From NCBI RefSeq assembly GCF_001552435.1, contig NZ_BCRE01000071.1:1-42675 (forward strand): a stretch of 42,675 bases of DNA. The letters are read 5' to 3'. The notes beneath the pieces are model-generated. The model had not been told where the DNA came from, ran no database searches, and worked only from the letters and a program-made list of their open reading frames with translations. Source of the DNA: Kribbia dieselivorans NBRC 106261 (GTDB lineage: Bacteria; Actinomycetota; Actinomycetes; Actinomycetales; Dermatophilaceae). A program made the position numbers and the translations under genes. This document shows positions 22,865 to 31,592 of this stretch, piece by piece (positions within the stretch are counted from its first letter, which is position 1; every line of letters begins with the position of its first letter).

Positions 22865-25252
22865 CTACTCGTCGTGCTCGCTGCGCTCGCGACCGAGGGT
22901 GGCGAGGAGGTCCTCGTGCAGTTCCATCCACACGTCGTGGTAGGACCCCGTGAGCGGCTTCGCCAGCGCATCTGTGTCACCGCTGCGGAACGCCGCCAAC
23001 TTCGACTCGAAACGCGTGCGGTAGCTCGCGAAGCGTGGCGCGACGGGGGAGACCGCGTCGATGATGCCGAGCACCTGCGCGTGGATCTGCTCGAGACGGC
23101 CGGTGAAGTCCTGCTGCGCGCCGTCCTTGGCCAACTGCCAATCGGTGGTCAACTGCTTGAACGCGCGGTTGGGAGCCAGGAAGTCATCGTAGGCGGCCGT
23201 GATCGCGGCGACGTCGGCGCTGTCGACATTGGCGCTGCGCAGGAGGACGTGCCGGGCTCGACCTGCCGGCGTCAGGCTGTAGCCCTTGATCCGCCCGTCC
23301 CGCTTCCGGGTGTGGCCGCGCTCCGTCGTCTGCTCAAGGATGGCCTCGGCGCGTGTTCGGTCGAGGCCGGAGCTCTCGGCCACCGCGTCGGGGTCGGCGA
23401 AGCCCCGGACCCGCACGGCATGGAGAACCGCGAACTCGTCCGTGTCCGAACCGGAGTCGGTGAGGTCATCGGGCACAGGGTTGCCCCACGAGCCGGTCAG
23501 GAACAGCCGCGGAATCATCTCGGTCGCGACGCCGCTGATGATCGTGTCGTAGCAGGCCGAGACCGCCGGATGGATCGTGAGCAGGTCGTGTGACTCCACC
23601 ATTTCGTCGTAGAGACCGGCGGCTCGCGCGATGGGTAGCGCGAATCCGGCGGTGTAGACCATCGCGCCGGCCTCGATCTTCTCCCGCTGGGACATGGCGG
23701 CGATCCGGGAGTACAGGGCCGCCGCCTTGTCGTCGATCGTGCTCCGCAACTCGACGAGTTCGTCGATGGAGAGCGTGCGCAACTCGGAGATCGGGCTGTC
23801 CCACGTGTCGCGCGCATAGACGGCCACACCGTTGATGAAGGGCAGGTAGTTGGCCGGGGTGGTGAAGACGGTGGACAGGTCCGTCATCTGTGTCGTCAAC
23901 TCAGTGCCGCCGTCGAAGAACATGGCGATCGTGAACGAGTACGGCAGGCCCTGCGTCGCGTCCGACCACGGGAAGGCCGGCTCGTTGACGAAGAGGTCAC
24001 GGACCAGGACGAAGCCGCCGTCCGGGAGGGGATAGGGGCCGGTGTCACCCAGACCGAGCCGGTTGTCGAAGTGGAGCAGGAAGCCCAGCAGTTCGGCCGA
24101 CCCGTTGAACCGCTGGAACGCCGAGCGGCTGGCCTCGTCGGCCAGCGGGATCCGGTCGGCGACGAAGCGGTCGATCCACGACGACTCCAGGATGGGTGCC
24201 TTGAACTCGCGCATGGAGGACAGGAACGGGCCGTCGCCCCAGAGCCCGGCGTAGAGGCGGCGGACGATGCCGAAGGCGTCGCGGACGGTGTCGGCGCGGT
24301 AGTTTTTGTCGTGCAGGTTGAGTTCCAGTGCGATCCCACGACCGAAGCTGGTGGCCGTGGCGAGGGCCCAGAGGTGCAACATGTTGACCTTGGTGCCGAC
24401 CTCACGACGCCCGATTCCGCCGATCTCGATCATGCGGTCCATGCCGACGCGGTCCTCGATGAATCGAAGCCATGTGGGGTGCATGAACCAACAGTTCATG
24501 ATGCCCATCGCCTCGTACTCCTGGCGGGGGATGAGGCCGGACTCGCCCTCGGTGGCGCGGGCGGCGAGGGCGTCCCACTCGTTCCACGTGTAGTACTTGA
24601 TGGCCTCGTTGACCTCCTTGACGGAGAGGTCGCGGTGCAGGTCGTCCGGGTCGGCGTACAGGACCCGTGTGGTCATGTCGGCCCGCATCACCGCGTCACC
24701 CTCGACGCCGTGGGGCACGACGCCGCCGAACTTCTCGAGCAGCAGCTGGATCTGGGCCATCTGCTCCGGGGACATGGCCGGTGCGGCGTCCTCCGGCGCT
24801 GGGGAGTCGTCGACCGGGGCCCCGACCTCGACGCTGACGGTGCCCTTCGGGCGGGCGGAGGCGTCGAGGCGCACCCGCACACCGTCGGCCGGGATGATCT
24901 CGCCGCGGCTTGAGCGAACCCCCTTGTCGAAGGTCACCGACATGATGCACGGGATGCCGTACTCGCGGCAGACGATGCCCAGGTGACTCTCGGGCGCCCC
25001 CTGTAGGGTCACGACTCCGGCCACGCCCGCGTTGAGCGCCATGGCGAGGAACGTCGTCGTTCCACCCCTGGCGACGACCACGACGTTGCTGACGTCGGCA
25101 TCGCCCTCGACGAACGCGATGACGTCTTCGGGCGTCTCGAGCCACTTGACGACGCCCTCGACGATCTCGGGGGACTCGTAGACGTTCAGGCCGGTTCCGA
25201 CCTGCTCGAACGGAGTCGACACATCGACGCTGGACTCACTGACGGTGGACAT
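22865..25252 (-). CDS. Phosphohistidine swivel-domain protein with winged helix, catabolic unit A
   Basis: A 795-residue protein. Residues about 20-130 form a PEP-utilising mobile (swivel) domain: VVVVARGGTTTFLA, then APESHLGIVCREYGIPCIM, where His90 aligns with the phospho-carrier histidine of PEP synthase and PPDK. There is no ATP-grasp domain and no PEP/pyruvate barrel. A large central part (about 165-620) matches nothing I recognise. A winged-helix-like segment follows (about 625-700: FAVLHAVRVRGFADPDAVAE, GRIKGYSLTPAGRARHVLL) and a helical tail. The ATG at 25252 has GGAGG. Last gene of unit A, 55 bases after the DUF7064 gene. It may be the substrate-binding half of a split dikinase whose ATP-using half is encoded at 35558. 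The split-enzyme idea is inference. Confidence 0.7.
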   Translation of the reverse strand: MSTVSESSVDVSTPFEQVGTGLNVYESPEIVEGVVKWLETPEDVIAFVEGDADVSNVVVVARGGTTTFLAMALNAGVAGVVTLQGAPESHLGIVCREYGIPCIMSVTFDKGVRSSRGEIIPADGVRVRLDASARPKGTVSVEVGAPVDDSPAPEDAAPAMSPEQMAQIQLLLEKFGGVVPHGVEGDAVMRADMTTRVLYADPDDLHRDLSVKEVNEAIKYYTWNEWDALAARATEGESGLIPRQEYEAMGIMNCWFMHPTWLRFIEDRVGMDRMIEIGGIGRREVGTKVNMLHLWALATATSFGRGIALELNLHDKNYRADTVRDAFGIVRRLYAGLWGDGPFLSSMREFKAPILESSWIDRFVADRIPLADEASRSAFQRFNGSAELLGFLLHFDNRLGLGDTGPYPLPDGGFVLVRDLFVNEPAFPWSDATQGLPYSFTIAMFFDGGTELTTQMTDLSTVFTTPANYLPFINGVAVYARDTWDSPISELRTLSIDELVELRSTIDDKAAALYSRIAAMSQREKIEAGAMVYTAGFALPIARAAGLYDEMVESHDLLTIHPAVSACYDTIISGVATEMIPRLFLTGSWGNPVPDDLTDSGSDTDEFAVLHAVRVRGFADPDAVAESSGLDRTRAEAILEQTTERGHTRKRDGRIKGYSLTPAGRARHVLLRSANVDSADVAAITAAYDDFLAPNRAFKQLTTDWQLAKDGAQQDFTGRLEQIHAQVLGIIDAVSPVAPRFASYRTRFESKLAAFRSGDTDALAKPLTGSYHDVWMELHEDLLATLGRERSEHDE

Positions 25253-25307
25253 GAGACCTCCAGGTTGGTTCCGCAACGCGCCCGGTGCGCGGCGGGTGGG
25301 GTGGTGG

Positions 25308-26402
25308 TTAGGCGAATCGAGCGGCAGCGGCGCGGGCGGCGCTGACGCTCTGGTCGACGACGCCGTAGCCGACGGCGCCGTCTTCGCGAGTCATCCGGAC
25401 GAACTGGATCGCCCGGTGATTGATGCGCTCCAGCAGGTCCTCGTCATTGAGGGACCAACTGTCGCGGACGACATGAGGCAAATGGGGATGGACGACGCCC
25501 GAAACCCAGGTGGGATGGCCGTACGTGATCGAACGAGGCAGGACGGCGTGCAACGACTCCAACGCCAGCCGCTCGGAGCGCTCCCCGCCGGAGCCGATCG
25601 ACACGGCGGCGGAGGTGAAGTGCCAGGAGCCTGACGGGAACTCGGGCTCCACGCCCCGCACGGGGCGAGCCTGCTGCAGCGCTCCGGGGCCCGCGAGTTC
25701 GGCCCCGGCCGCGAGGGTGGGTACGACCGCGGCGTAGGCACCGTACTGCTGGCCCTCGGCGTCATGGTGGGTGACCGCCTGCACGGCCCAGTCGTCGAAC
25801 GCGCCGATCAACCAGAAGAAGGAGGGGGAGGCGTCCTTGACCTCCCACGCGTGCGACTTCGGGGCGTCCCACACGCCCCAGGAGTGGTCCCGATGGCCGC
25901 GCCACCCCTCCTCGGTCACGGTCAGATCCCCGAGTGGGCCGCTGACCGTCCCCGTCACCGATCCCATCTGGGCGTACCGGGTCCGATCCTGGACGACGCG
26001 GTTGGATCTGATGCGGGTCACCCGGTCCTCCTCGATCGCCGGGGTCACCGCCTCGAAGCGGAGGTCCGCGCGGATGTCCTCGCCGTCGACTTGGATGCGC
26101 AGGACGCGCATCGGCTCGATGAAGGAGAGCATGATCGGTCCGCAGGTCAGGTGGGCGCGATCATGCCCGAGCCGGTCGCTCGCGAAGAGCGACTCGTGCC
26201 GCCCGCCGCGAGAGACGCTGAAGCCCGCGTCGATCAGCCCCTTGTTGGGGTGCAGGTTGACCACGAGCCCCACGGCGGCGTCCCCGGAGACGTCGGCGAA
26301 TCCGAAGTAGTACCGCTCGTAGGCGGCGGGGTCGCTCGTGGCCGGTTGATCGAGTGTCGCGGGGGTCTGGTGCAGCGCGAGGTCGTCCCAGACGCTGATC
26401 AT
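25308..26402 (-). CDS. CrtC/AttH-like lipocalin-fold protein (DUF7064/7065 type)
   Basis: A 364-residue protein of the hydroxyneurosporene-synthase-like superfamily. The family hallmark GWRGHRDHSWGVW lies at 167-178. The N-terminal half opens with YYFGFADVSGDAAVGLVVN and the C-terminal half has THHDAEGQQYGAY and PTWVSGVVHPHLP. The best studied members hydrate isolated double bonds of carotenoids; most actinobacterial DUF7064 proteins are uncharacterised but often sit beside APH-type kinases, as here. The start overlaps the stop of the APH gene by four bases. No signal peptide. It probably acts on, or binds, a lipophilic substrate or intermediate; the reaction is unknown. Confidence 0.75.
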   Translation of the reverse strand: MISVWDDLALHQTPATLDQPATSDPAAYERYYFGFADVSGDAAVGLVVNLHPNKGLIDAGFSVSRGGRHESLFASDRLGHDRAHLTCGPIMLSFIEPMRVLRIQVDGEDIRADLRFEAVTPAIEEDRVTRIRSNRVVQDRTRYAQMGSVTGTVSGPLGDLTVTEEGWRGHRDHSWGVWDAPKSHAWEVKDASPSFFWLIGAFDDWAVQAVTHHDAEGQQYGAYAAVVPTLAAGAELAGPGALQQARPVRGVEPEFPSGSWHFTSAAVSIGSGGERSERLALESLHAVLPRSITYGHPTWVSGVVHPHLPHVVRDSWSLNDEDLLERINHRAIQFVRMTREDGAVGYGVVDQSVSAARAAAARFA

Positions 26403-27472
26403 CGGACCGGCACCTCGAGGAACTCGTCGGCCCCCAGGTCGAGGGCCATGCGTGCACCCCGGCGGATCAGGCGCCGGAACATGGCGTCACCGCGCTCCGT
26501 GCGCTTGACGCTCCCGGTGGGCGGGACCAGCATCAGCAGCACGGCGAAGGCCGCCCGGCGATAGGCCTCCCACGCCTCATCGAACGACCAGTCGACACCG
26601 CGCGACGCCAGTTCCTCGACGTGGAGCGCGATCTCGGTGCGCTCGACCTCGCGGCGGCGTTCGGGGTCGAGCGAGGTGCCCAGGAGGTACGCGACGTCGA
26701 ACATCGGGGCTCCCCATCCGACCGTCTGCCAGTCCAGCACGACCGCCCGGTGCTCGTCGAACAGCATGTTGTCGATACGGAAGTCATGGTGGGTCAGGGA
26801 GAAGGGGCCGTCGAGAGACTCCGCCCAGCGACCTGCGCCGGCCACGAACCGATCGACGAGCTCGCGCTCCTCCCGGTCGAAGTCCTCCGTGAGGTACTCG
26901 CGGGTCGTTGCCCAGGAACGCTCCATCCGCTCGAGGATGCCGGGGATGGGCACGCCGAGGCGTCGATGCAACCACGCCAGTTCGGCCGTCTTCGCGTCGT
27001 TCCAGAACGGTGCCTGGAGGGACACGAGTTCCTGACGCAGTCGCCGAACGACCTCGACGGGGGTGTTCGCGAGCTGGTCGAGGGTGGTGAGGTCGGAGAG
27101 GTCCTCGAGGAGGACTCCGGTCGGCTCGCCGTCGAAGCGCATCACCCCGAGGAACCGGGGCAGGCTGAGGCTGCTGTTCGGGGCCAACTCGGCGTAGAAA
27201 CGAGCCTCGCGCTCGTAGGCGCCCAAGGACGCGGCCGTGCCGGCGGATTGCGCATCCAAGGACGGAATCTTGGCGACGAGCGTGGCCGGGCCCGATCCGG
27301 GCTCCGCCCACGTCGGGGTGAGGTGCAGCGTGTCTGCGGTGTGTCCGATGCCGATCGGACGCAGACTCAAGCCCACGAGGCGAGCCTGCGGCTGCGCCGC
27401 TCCCGAGGCCTGCAGTGCCCGGGTGAGTTCATCTCGGTCGATTCGCTCGTGACCCACTGATGACAAAGCCAT
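26399..27472 (-). CDS. APH-family small-molecule phosphotransferase
   Basis: A 357-residue kinase with the aminoglycoside-phosphotransferase/choline-kinase fold. The ATP-binding lysine is in LVAKIPS (Lys68), the hinge is GVLLEDLSD, the Brenner motif is LTHHDFRIDN (Asp230, Asn235) and the metal-binding DWQ is at Asp247. Resistance enzymes are a small part of this family; in catabolic clusters such kinases phosphorylate alcohol groups. ATG 27472 is chosen because GGAGGGG lies upstream; the reading frame continues past it through the promoter. First gene of unit A, coupled to the DUF7064 gene by a four-base overlap. The context argues against antibiotic resistance. Confidence 0.85.
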   Translation of the reverse strand: MALSSVGHERIDRDELTRALQASGAAQPQARLVGLSLRPIGIGHTADTLHLTPTWAEPGSGPATLVAKIPSLDAQSAGTAASLGAYEREARFYAELAPNSSLSLPRFLGVMRFDGEPTGVLLEDLSDLTTLDQLANTPVEVVRRLRQELVSLQAPFWNDAKTAELAWLHRRLGVPIPGILERMERSWATTREYLTEDFDREERELVDRFVAGAGRWAESLDGPFSLTHHDFRIDNMLFDEHRAVVLDWQTVGWGAPMFDVAYLLGTSLDPERRREVERTEIALHVEELASRGVDWSFDEAWEAYRRAAFAVLLMLVPPTGSVKRTERGDAMFRRLIRRGARMALDLGADEFLEVPVR

Positions 27473-27493
27473 GTGTTGCCCCTCCGTCGCGGC

Positions 27494-27517
27494 ATGAGGT
27501 GCGGCTCTGCACCTCAT
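27494..27517 (-). promoter_or_regulatory. Hairpin at the expected 5' end of the unit A transcript
   Basis: The 9-bp arms ATGAGGTGC and GCACCTCAT (27494-27502, 27509-27517) enclose GGCTCT. It begins within a few bases of the start point expected from the promoter at 27525-27553 and ends 21 bases before the APH start codon. It could stabilise the mRNA or form a second operator. Confidence 0.55.
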
Positions 27518-27524
27518 ATGGTCT

Positions 27525-27553
27525 ACCTTAAAGACATTGGACCAAAAGATCAA
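27525..27553 (-). promoter_or_regulatory. Promoter and operator of catabolic unit A
   Basis: On the minus strand TTGATC (27548-27553), a 17-base spacer and TAAGGT (27525-27530) form a good -35/-10 pair. The palindrome TTGGACCAA (27537-27545) fills the spacer. CATTGGACC (27535-27543) also occurs at 35482-35490 upstream of units B and C. FadR/FCD-type GntR regulators bind short sites of TGGT-N-ACCA type, so the adjacent GntR gene is the likely repressor. Confidence 0.6.
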
Positions 27554-27689
27554 TGGATCTTTTCATGGTCATTCCCGAGGCGGAGCGCCGCCGGGGCGCG
27601 TTTCACTTGCCCGCGGGCTCCCAGGGGTGCGTGCGCGGGTGCGCAAGGGTGGCTCGAGGTGTCGAGTTGCGGGACTCGCCCGCACCGAC

Positions 27690-28487
27690 CTACTCGGAGT
27701 CGGGCGAGACCGTGGCGACCTCATCGTCCAGTCGGTCCAACAGAGGCCGGTTCTGCTGCCCTGCACAGTGTCCGGCCATCAGCTCGAAGGCGGTGGTCGG
27801 TCGTTGGGCCCGGATTGCCTCGAGGATCGCCTCGTGCTCCTCGATCGAGCGCTTCCGGGCGGCCAGCGTGGAGTAGCGGCGCAGGTCCGCCACCCGCAAC
27901 TGGGTGTCCCGGCCGATGTGCATCAGGGCCGCCACCAGTGAGTTGCCGCTGGCCGAGTTGACCGCGAGGTGCCACGCCTGGCTGGCACGCAGATACTCGC
28001 CCTGGTCGCGCAGCACGTCGATGGTCCGCTGGTGCCACCTCTCCATCTCGGCGAGGTCAGCCTCGGAGCGTCGTCGCGCGGCCAGGGCGGCGCACCACGG
28101 CTCGATGATCTCCCGGGTCTCGACGAAGGCGGGATCCTCCGGCCCGAAGCCGTTGCTGTGGGCGTACACGTCCAGGGCCGAGATGAGGTCCTCGGACGAG
28201 GGGCGGGAAACGATCGATCCGCCGCCGCGACCCACCCGAGTGGTGATCAGGCCCTGCTGCTTGAGCATCTGCAGGGATTCGCGGACGGTGGCGCGGCCCA
28301 GGCGGCTCTGCTCGACCAGCACGCGTTCGGGTGGTAGCGAACTGCCCGGAGGGAGCTCACCGCTGAAGATCTTGGCGCGCAGGACGTCGGCGAACACCTC
28401 GGCCGGGGACTGGACCTCGACGGGCTGGAGGTCGAAGGGCCGCGCGGCCGGGGCTCCCTCGGCGGTCGGCGCAGGTCCGGCGTTCAC
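27690..28487 (-). CDS. GntR-family regulator, FCD subfamily
   Basis: A 265-residue transcription factor. After a 25-residue leader, a winged helix (about 28-95) shows LRAKIFSGELPPGSSLPPERVLVEQSRLGRATVRESL-type sequence. The FCD effector domain (about 115-250) has the metal-ligand pattern AWHLAVNSASGN, EEHEAILEAI and AGHCAGQ, typical of members that bind carboxylic acids through a metal. The GTG at 28487 has AGAAGGGGAC upstream. It sits between units A and B, and its promoter region shares TGGTCGATATTTGT with the promoter region of unit C. It is therefore the probable local regulator, released by a pathway acid or CoA ester; the effector is inferred only as a class. Confidence 0.92.
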   Translation of the reverse strand: MNAGPAPTAEGAPAARPFDLQPVEVQSPAEVFADVLRAKIFSGELPPGSSLPPERVLVEQSRLGRATVRESLQMLKQQGLITTRVGRGGGSIVSRPSSEDLISALDVYAHSNGFGPEDPAFVETREIIEPWCAALAARRRSEADLAEMERWHQRTIDVLRDQGEYLRASQAWHLAVNSASGNSLVAALMHIGRDTQLRVADLRRYSTLAARKRSIEEHEAILEAIRAQRPTTAFELMAGHCAGQQNRPLLDRLDDEVATVSPDSE

Positions 28488-28510
28488 AACGTCCCCTTCT
28501 GGTCTGACAA

Positions 28511-28532
28511 TTAGTCAATGGTCGATATTTGT
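28511..28532. promoter_or_regulatory. GntR upstream site with shared motif
   Basis: TGGTCGATATTTGT at 28519-28532 is identical to 35498-35511 upstream of unit C. It is preceded by TTAGTCAA, giving two TTNGTC-like half sites (AATTAGTC, CAATGGTC). It lies 32 bases from the GntR GTG start, fitting autoregulation. No clear -10 could be fixed. Confidence 0.55.
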
Positions 28533-28558
28533 AGACATCATACTCCAGGGACGACTAC

Positions 28559-28595
28559 GCGGCCGCCCCCCCGGAGTGATCTGAGGTGCGGCCGC
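28559..28595 (-). terminator. Inverted repeat downstream of catabolic unit B
   Basis: GCGGCCGC occurs at 28559-28566 and 28588-28595, forming an 8-bp stem with a 21-base loop containing a C run. It begins 16 bases past the stop of the acyl-CoA ligase and could end unit B transcription before the GntR promoter. Stem pairing is seen; termination is inferred. Confidence 0.5.
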
Positions 28596-28611
28596 GCCCG
28601 AATCGGACCGG

Positions 28612-30765
28612 TCAGCGGGTGATGAGCGCGTCGAGCGCCTCGATCTCGTCGCCGGAGACCCGCAGGGGGTTGACCTCGACCGACTCGATCTCGTCGCCCA
28701 GCGCCTGGGCCAGCTCGGCCACAGCGAGGATGACCTCCACGAGCCGGTCCTCGTCCACCGGAGCGCTGCCCCGGAAACCGCCCAACAGGCGGTGGCCGCG
28801 CAGCTCCGTGAGCATCTCGCGCACGTCATCGGCGCCGACCGGCAGCACCCGCAGCGCACTGTCCTGAAGCACTTCCACGAGCGCGCCGCCGAACGCCACG
28901 GCAAGCACCTGACCCCACTCCGCATCCCGGGTGACCCCCACGAGCAACTCCAGGCCACCGCGACGCATCGGGCTGACGAGCACCCCGTCGAGGCGCACCC
29001 CGGCGGATGTCGCACGCGCAACGATCCGGTCGTAGGCCGCGCTCACCGCTTCGGGGCCCTCGAGGTCGAGCTCGACGCCGCCGAGCTCCGTCTTGTGGGC
29101 GACCTCGCCGGAGCACATCTTCAGCACCACCGACCCGCCCAGGGCCGCCGCCGCCGACACCGCCTCCGCACGACTGCCCACCAGTTCGGCGGGCACCATG
29201 GGCACTCCCGCGGCGGTCATCACCGCGCGGGCGTCCTGCTCACTCAGCGGCCCGCCCTGCCCGGGCAACCGCACGCGAGCCGGTGAGCCCAGCGCCTCGG
29301 CGCCCGCCACGCCTGCCACACCGGTCCGACCCGAACGGGCGCGCAGCCAGCCCGACCATTGGGTCAGCCCGGCCGCGGCGAGAACGAACCGCTCCACGCT
29401 CGGCATGACGTGCTGGACTCCGGAGGCCACCTTGACCTCGTTGACGTAATCGGACTGCACCTGGTCGATCTGGGGGAAGATCACGCCCGGCACCCCGGTG
29501 GCGGCGCACGTCTCACCCACCGCGCGGAACGTGTCGTCGCGCTGCGGCTCACCCGCGGTCGGGAGCGACGTGACCACCCCGATCAATCCGATCTCCGGCT
29601 CGTCGGCGAACGCCTCGATGCCCTTGCGCCACACGTCCGGGTTGGCCAAGGCGCCCCCGGTGACATCGAGCGGATTCTGCGGGTGAGCATAGGCAGGCAG
29701 GATCTCCTCTAGCCGCGCGGAGGTCCGCGCGCTCAGGGATGGGAAGGTGATGCCCAGGTCCTGACCGCGGTCGGCGAGCAGATCGCACGCTCCGCCGGAG
29801 ACGGACAGGACGCCGACGCCCTCTGCCCGGAGCGGACCGATCTCGGCACACAACGCACCCGTGCAGATGAGGTCCTCCACCGACTTCACCCGGATCACCC
29901 CGTCCTGGCGCAGAACCGCATCGATGACCTTGTCGTCACCGACGAGCGCCCCGGTGTGCGCAGCGGCGGTCTGCGCGGCGAGCTCGCTGGAACCGGCCTT
30001 GAGGATGACGATGGCCTTGCCCAGTTCGGCCGCGCGACGCGCCGCCTCGCGGAACACCGCCGGCTTGCGGATGGTCTCGGCGAACACGGCGATGGCCTTG
30101 GTGTTCTCGTCCTCAGCCAGGTAACCCACGGCGTCGGCGACCGTCACCATCGCCTCGTTGCCCGTCGTGATGACGTAACTGAAGCGCACCCCTTGTCGGC
30201 TGGCATAACCGACCAGCGACGAGGCCACTGCGCCGCTCTGCGACACCAGCGCCAGGTGACCGGGTTCGACCGGAAGGTCCAGGCCCAGCCCGCAGGCCGC
30301 GATCCTCTCCCAGAGGTTGACGAAGCCGAGGTGGTTCGGGCCCAGGAGCAGCACGTCGGCTGCCCGGGCCTGATCGACCAACTCCTGTTGCCGTTTCACA
30401 CCCTCGCCACCCTGCTCCGCCCAACCTTGGCTGAGCACGATCGCCGCTCGCGCACCGGCCTCGATCGCGTCGGTCAAGGCAGCGGAGGTCGCGTGTTGCG
30501 GGGTCAGCAGGTACGCGCAGTCGATGCCGCCCGTGATCGCCGTGCACGTGGGGACCGTGTCAACGCCGTGGACCTGCGCGCTGCGGTTGTTCACGAGGAA
30601 CAATTCACGACCGGCCCCCACCCGCTGATACTGCTGGAAGGCGCGTCGGGAAAAGAGGTTCTTCTCACTGGCCCCGACCAGTGCCATCCGGGACGGACTG
30701 AAGAGCCGCCGCATCGATTCCGCCCGCACCGGCGTCATGGTCGGATCGTCGATCGTGCTGGTCAT
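28612..30765 (-). CDS. NDP-forming acyl-CoA synthetase (ACD-type, fused subunits)
   Basis: A 717-residue enzyme that makes an acyl-CoA from a carboxylic acid, CoA and ATP (ADP-forming) or runs in reverse. Order: CoA-binding Rossmann domain (about 20-150, MALVGASEKN), two flavodoxin-like succinyl-CoA-ligase domains with phospho-carrier His270 in AAAHTGALVGDD, then an ATP-grasp_5 domain (about 495-717; VVLKMCSGEVAHKTELGGVEL). The ATG at 30765 has AGGAGG and overlaps the phosphatase stop by four bases. The same frame runs far upstream, but only as the shadow of the phosphatase gene. Last gene of unit B. It should activate the acid made by the aldehyde dehydrogenase. Confidence 0.9.
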   Translation of the reverse strand: MTSTIDDPTMTPVRAESMRRLFSPSRMALVGASEKNLFSRRAFQQYQRVGAGRELFLVNNRSAQVHGVDTVPTCTAITGGIDCAYLLTPQHATSAALTDAIEAGARAAIVLSQGWAEQGGEGVKRQQELVDQARAADVLLLGPNHLGFVNLWERIAACGLGLDLPVEPGHLALVSQSGAVASSLVGYASRQGVRFSYVITTGNEAMVTVADAVGYLAEDENTKAIAVFAETIRKPAVFREAARRAAELGKAIVILKAGSSELAAQTAAAHTGALVGDDKVIDAVLRQDGVIRVKSVEDLICTGALCAEIGPLRAEGVGVLSVSGGACDLLADRGQDLGITFPSLSARTSARLEEILPAYAHPQNPLDVTGGALANPDVWRKGIEAFADEPEIGLIGVVTSLPTAGEPQRDDTFRAVGETCAATGVPGVIFPQIDQVQSDYVNEVKVASGVQHVMPSVERFVLAAAGLTQWSGWLRARSGRTGVAGVAGAEALGSPARVRLPGQGGPLSEQDARAVMTAAGVPMVPAELVGSRAEAVSAAAALGGSVVLKMCSGEVAHKTELGGVELDLEGPEAVSAAYDRIVARATSAGVRLDGVLVSPMRRGGLELLVGVTRDAEWGQVLAVAFGGALVEVLQDSALRVLPVGADDVREMLTELRGHRLLGGFRGSAPVDEDRLVEVILAVAELAQALGDEIESVEVNPLRVSGDEIEALDALITR

Positions 30766-31592
30766 GCGAGAACCTCCTGGGTGGTGTGCAAACGCTGCAG
30801 CGCGTCGAGGTCGGCGCGACTGAGCCCGACGTGTTCGATGAGGTACTGCTCGGTCCCGCCGAGATCGTTCTCGAGGTGGTCGAGCACCATGTGCATGGCC
30901 AGTTCCGGAGTCTCGAACATGACCCGAACCGCCTCGGGCTCGGCTCCTGCGGCCCGAATCCGGTCGGCGAAGCGGTCGATGAGACCAGCAGCGTTGACCC
31001 CGGAGAGCACGTAATCGTCGACGATGAGCTCCCGTGGTACTCCGAGGAGGGACAGCAGAACCGCCACGCAGATGCCGGTCCGGTCCTTGCCGTTGGCGCA
31101 ATGCACGAGGTTCGGCAGCGCGTCCTCCTGCGCCCAGGTGTGCAGCACATCGCCGATCGCCGCAGCCTGCCGGTGGAGCACTTCGATGTAGAAGGTGCCC
31201 AGATCCTCCGCGGAGTATTCGGTGATCCGACCGGCCTCGATGTCGCCCATGAGGTACGTTGCGCTCCCCTCGCCGCCCTCGGCGATCGGGACTCGGAGCA
31301 CCGTCGCACCACTGACCGCCGACCACAGCGAGTGTCGGTTGTCGTACTCGAGGTCGCTGCGCAGGTCGACGATGGTGCGCAGACCGAGCTGTTCGAAGGC
31401 GGCCGCTTCGGTGGGGTTGAGCGACCCCGGGTCATCGCCGAGGCCGGTCAGCGCCTCGCCGCGATAGACCCGACCGGGGCGGACCCAACCGCCGTCGTGG
31501 GTGGGCAGTGGTCCCAGATCGCGGACGTTGGCAGTGCCGGCGAGGGGAATCGAGCGGGCGGCCGCGCCGGGTTGGAGCAATGGCGACGTCAT
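30762..31592 (-). CDS. PtpB-like tyrosine/dual-specificity phosphatase
   Basis: A 276-residue phosphatase of the Y_phosphatase3 family that includes Mycobacterium tuberculosis PtpB. The P-loop is HCANGKDRTG (Cys165, Arg171). The N-terminus carries GTANVRDLGPLPTHDGGWVRPGRVYR-type sequence, and TIVDLRSDLEY lies before the catalytic loop. It overlaps both neighbours by four bases, so it is made together with the alcohol dehydrogenase and the CoA ligase. PtpB-type enzymes also remove phosphate from small molecules such as phosphoinositides. Inside a catabolic operon that also holds kinases it may act on a phosphorylated intermediate rather than on protein. That idea is inference. Confidence 0.88.
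   Translation of the reverse strand: MTSPLLQPGAAARSIPLAGTANVRDLGPLPTHDGGWVRPGRVYRGEALTGLGDDPGSLNPTEAAAFEQLGLRTIVDLRSDLEYDNRHSLWSAVSGATVLRVPIAEGGEGSATYLMGDIEAGRITEYSAEDLGTFYIEVLHRQAAAIGDVLHTWAQEDALPNLVHCANGKDRTGICVAVLLSLLGVPRELIVDDYVLSGVNAAGLIDRFADRIRAAGAEPEAVRVMFETPELAMHMVLDHLENDLGGTEQYLIEHVGLSRADLDALQRLHTTQEVLA

Noticed and set aside
26399-27472. Antibiotic resistance gene (aminoglycoside phosphotransferase)
   Set aside because: The fold is shared by many metabolic kinases; the place in a catabolic operon and coupling to a CrtC-like gene argue against drug resistance.
30766-31326. N-terminal extension of the acyl-CoA ligase frame
   Set aside because: This stretch is the phosphatase gene in another frame. 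The ATG at 30765 has AGGAGG and a four-base overlap typical for operons.
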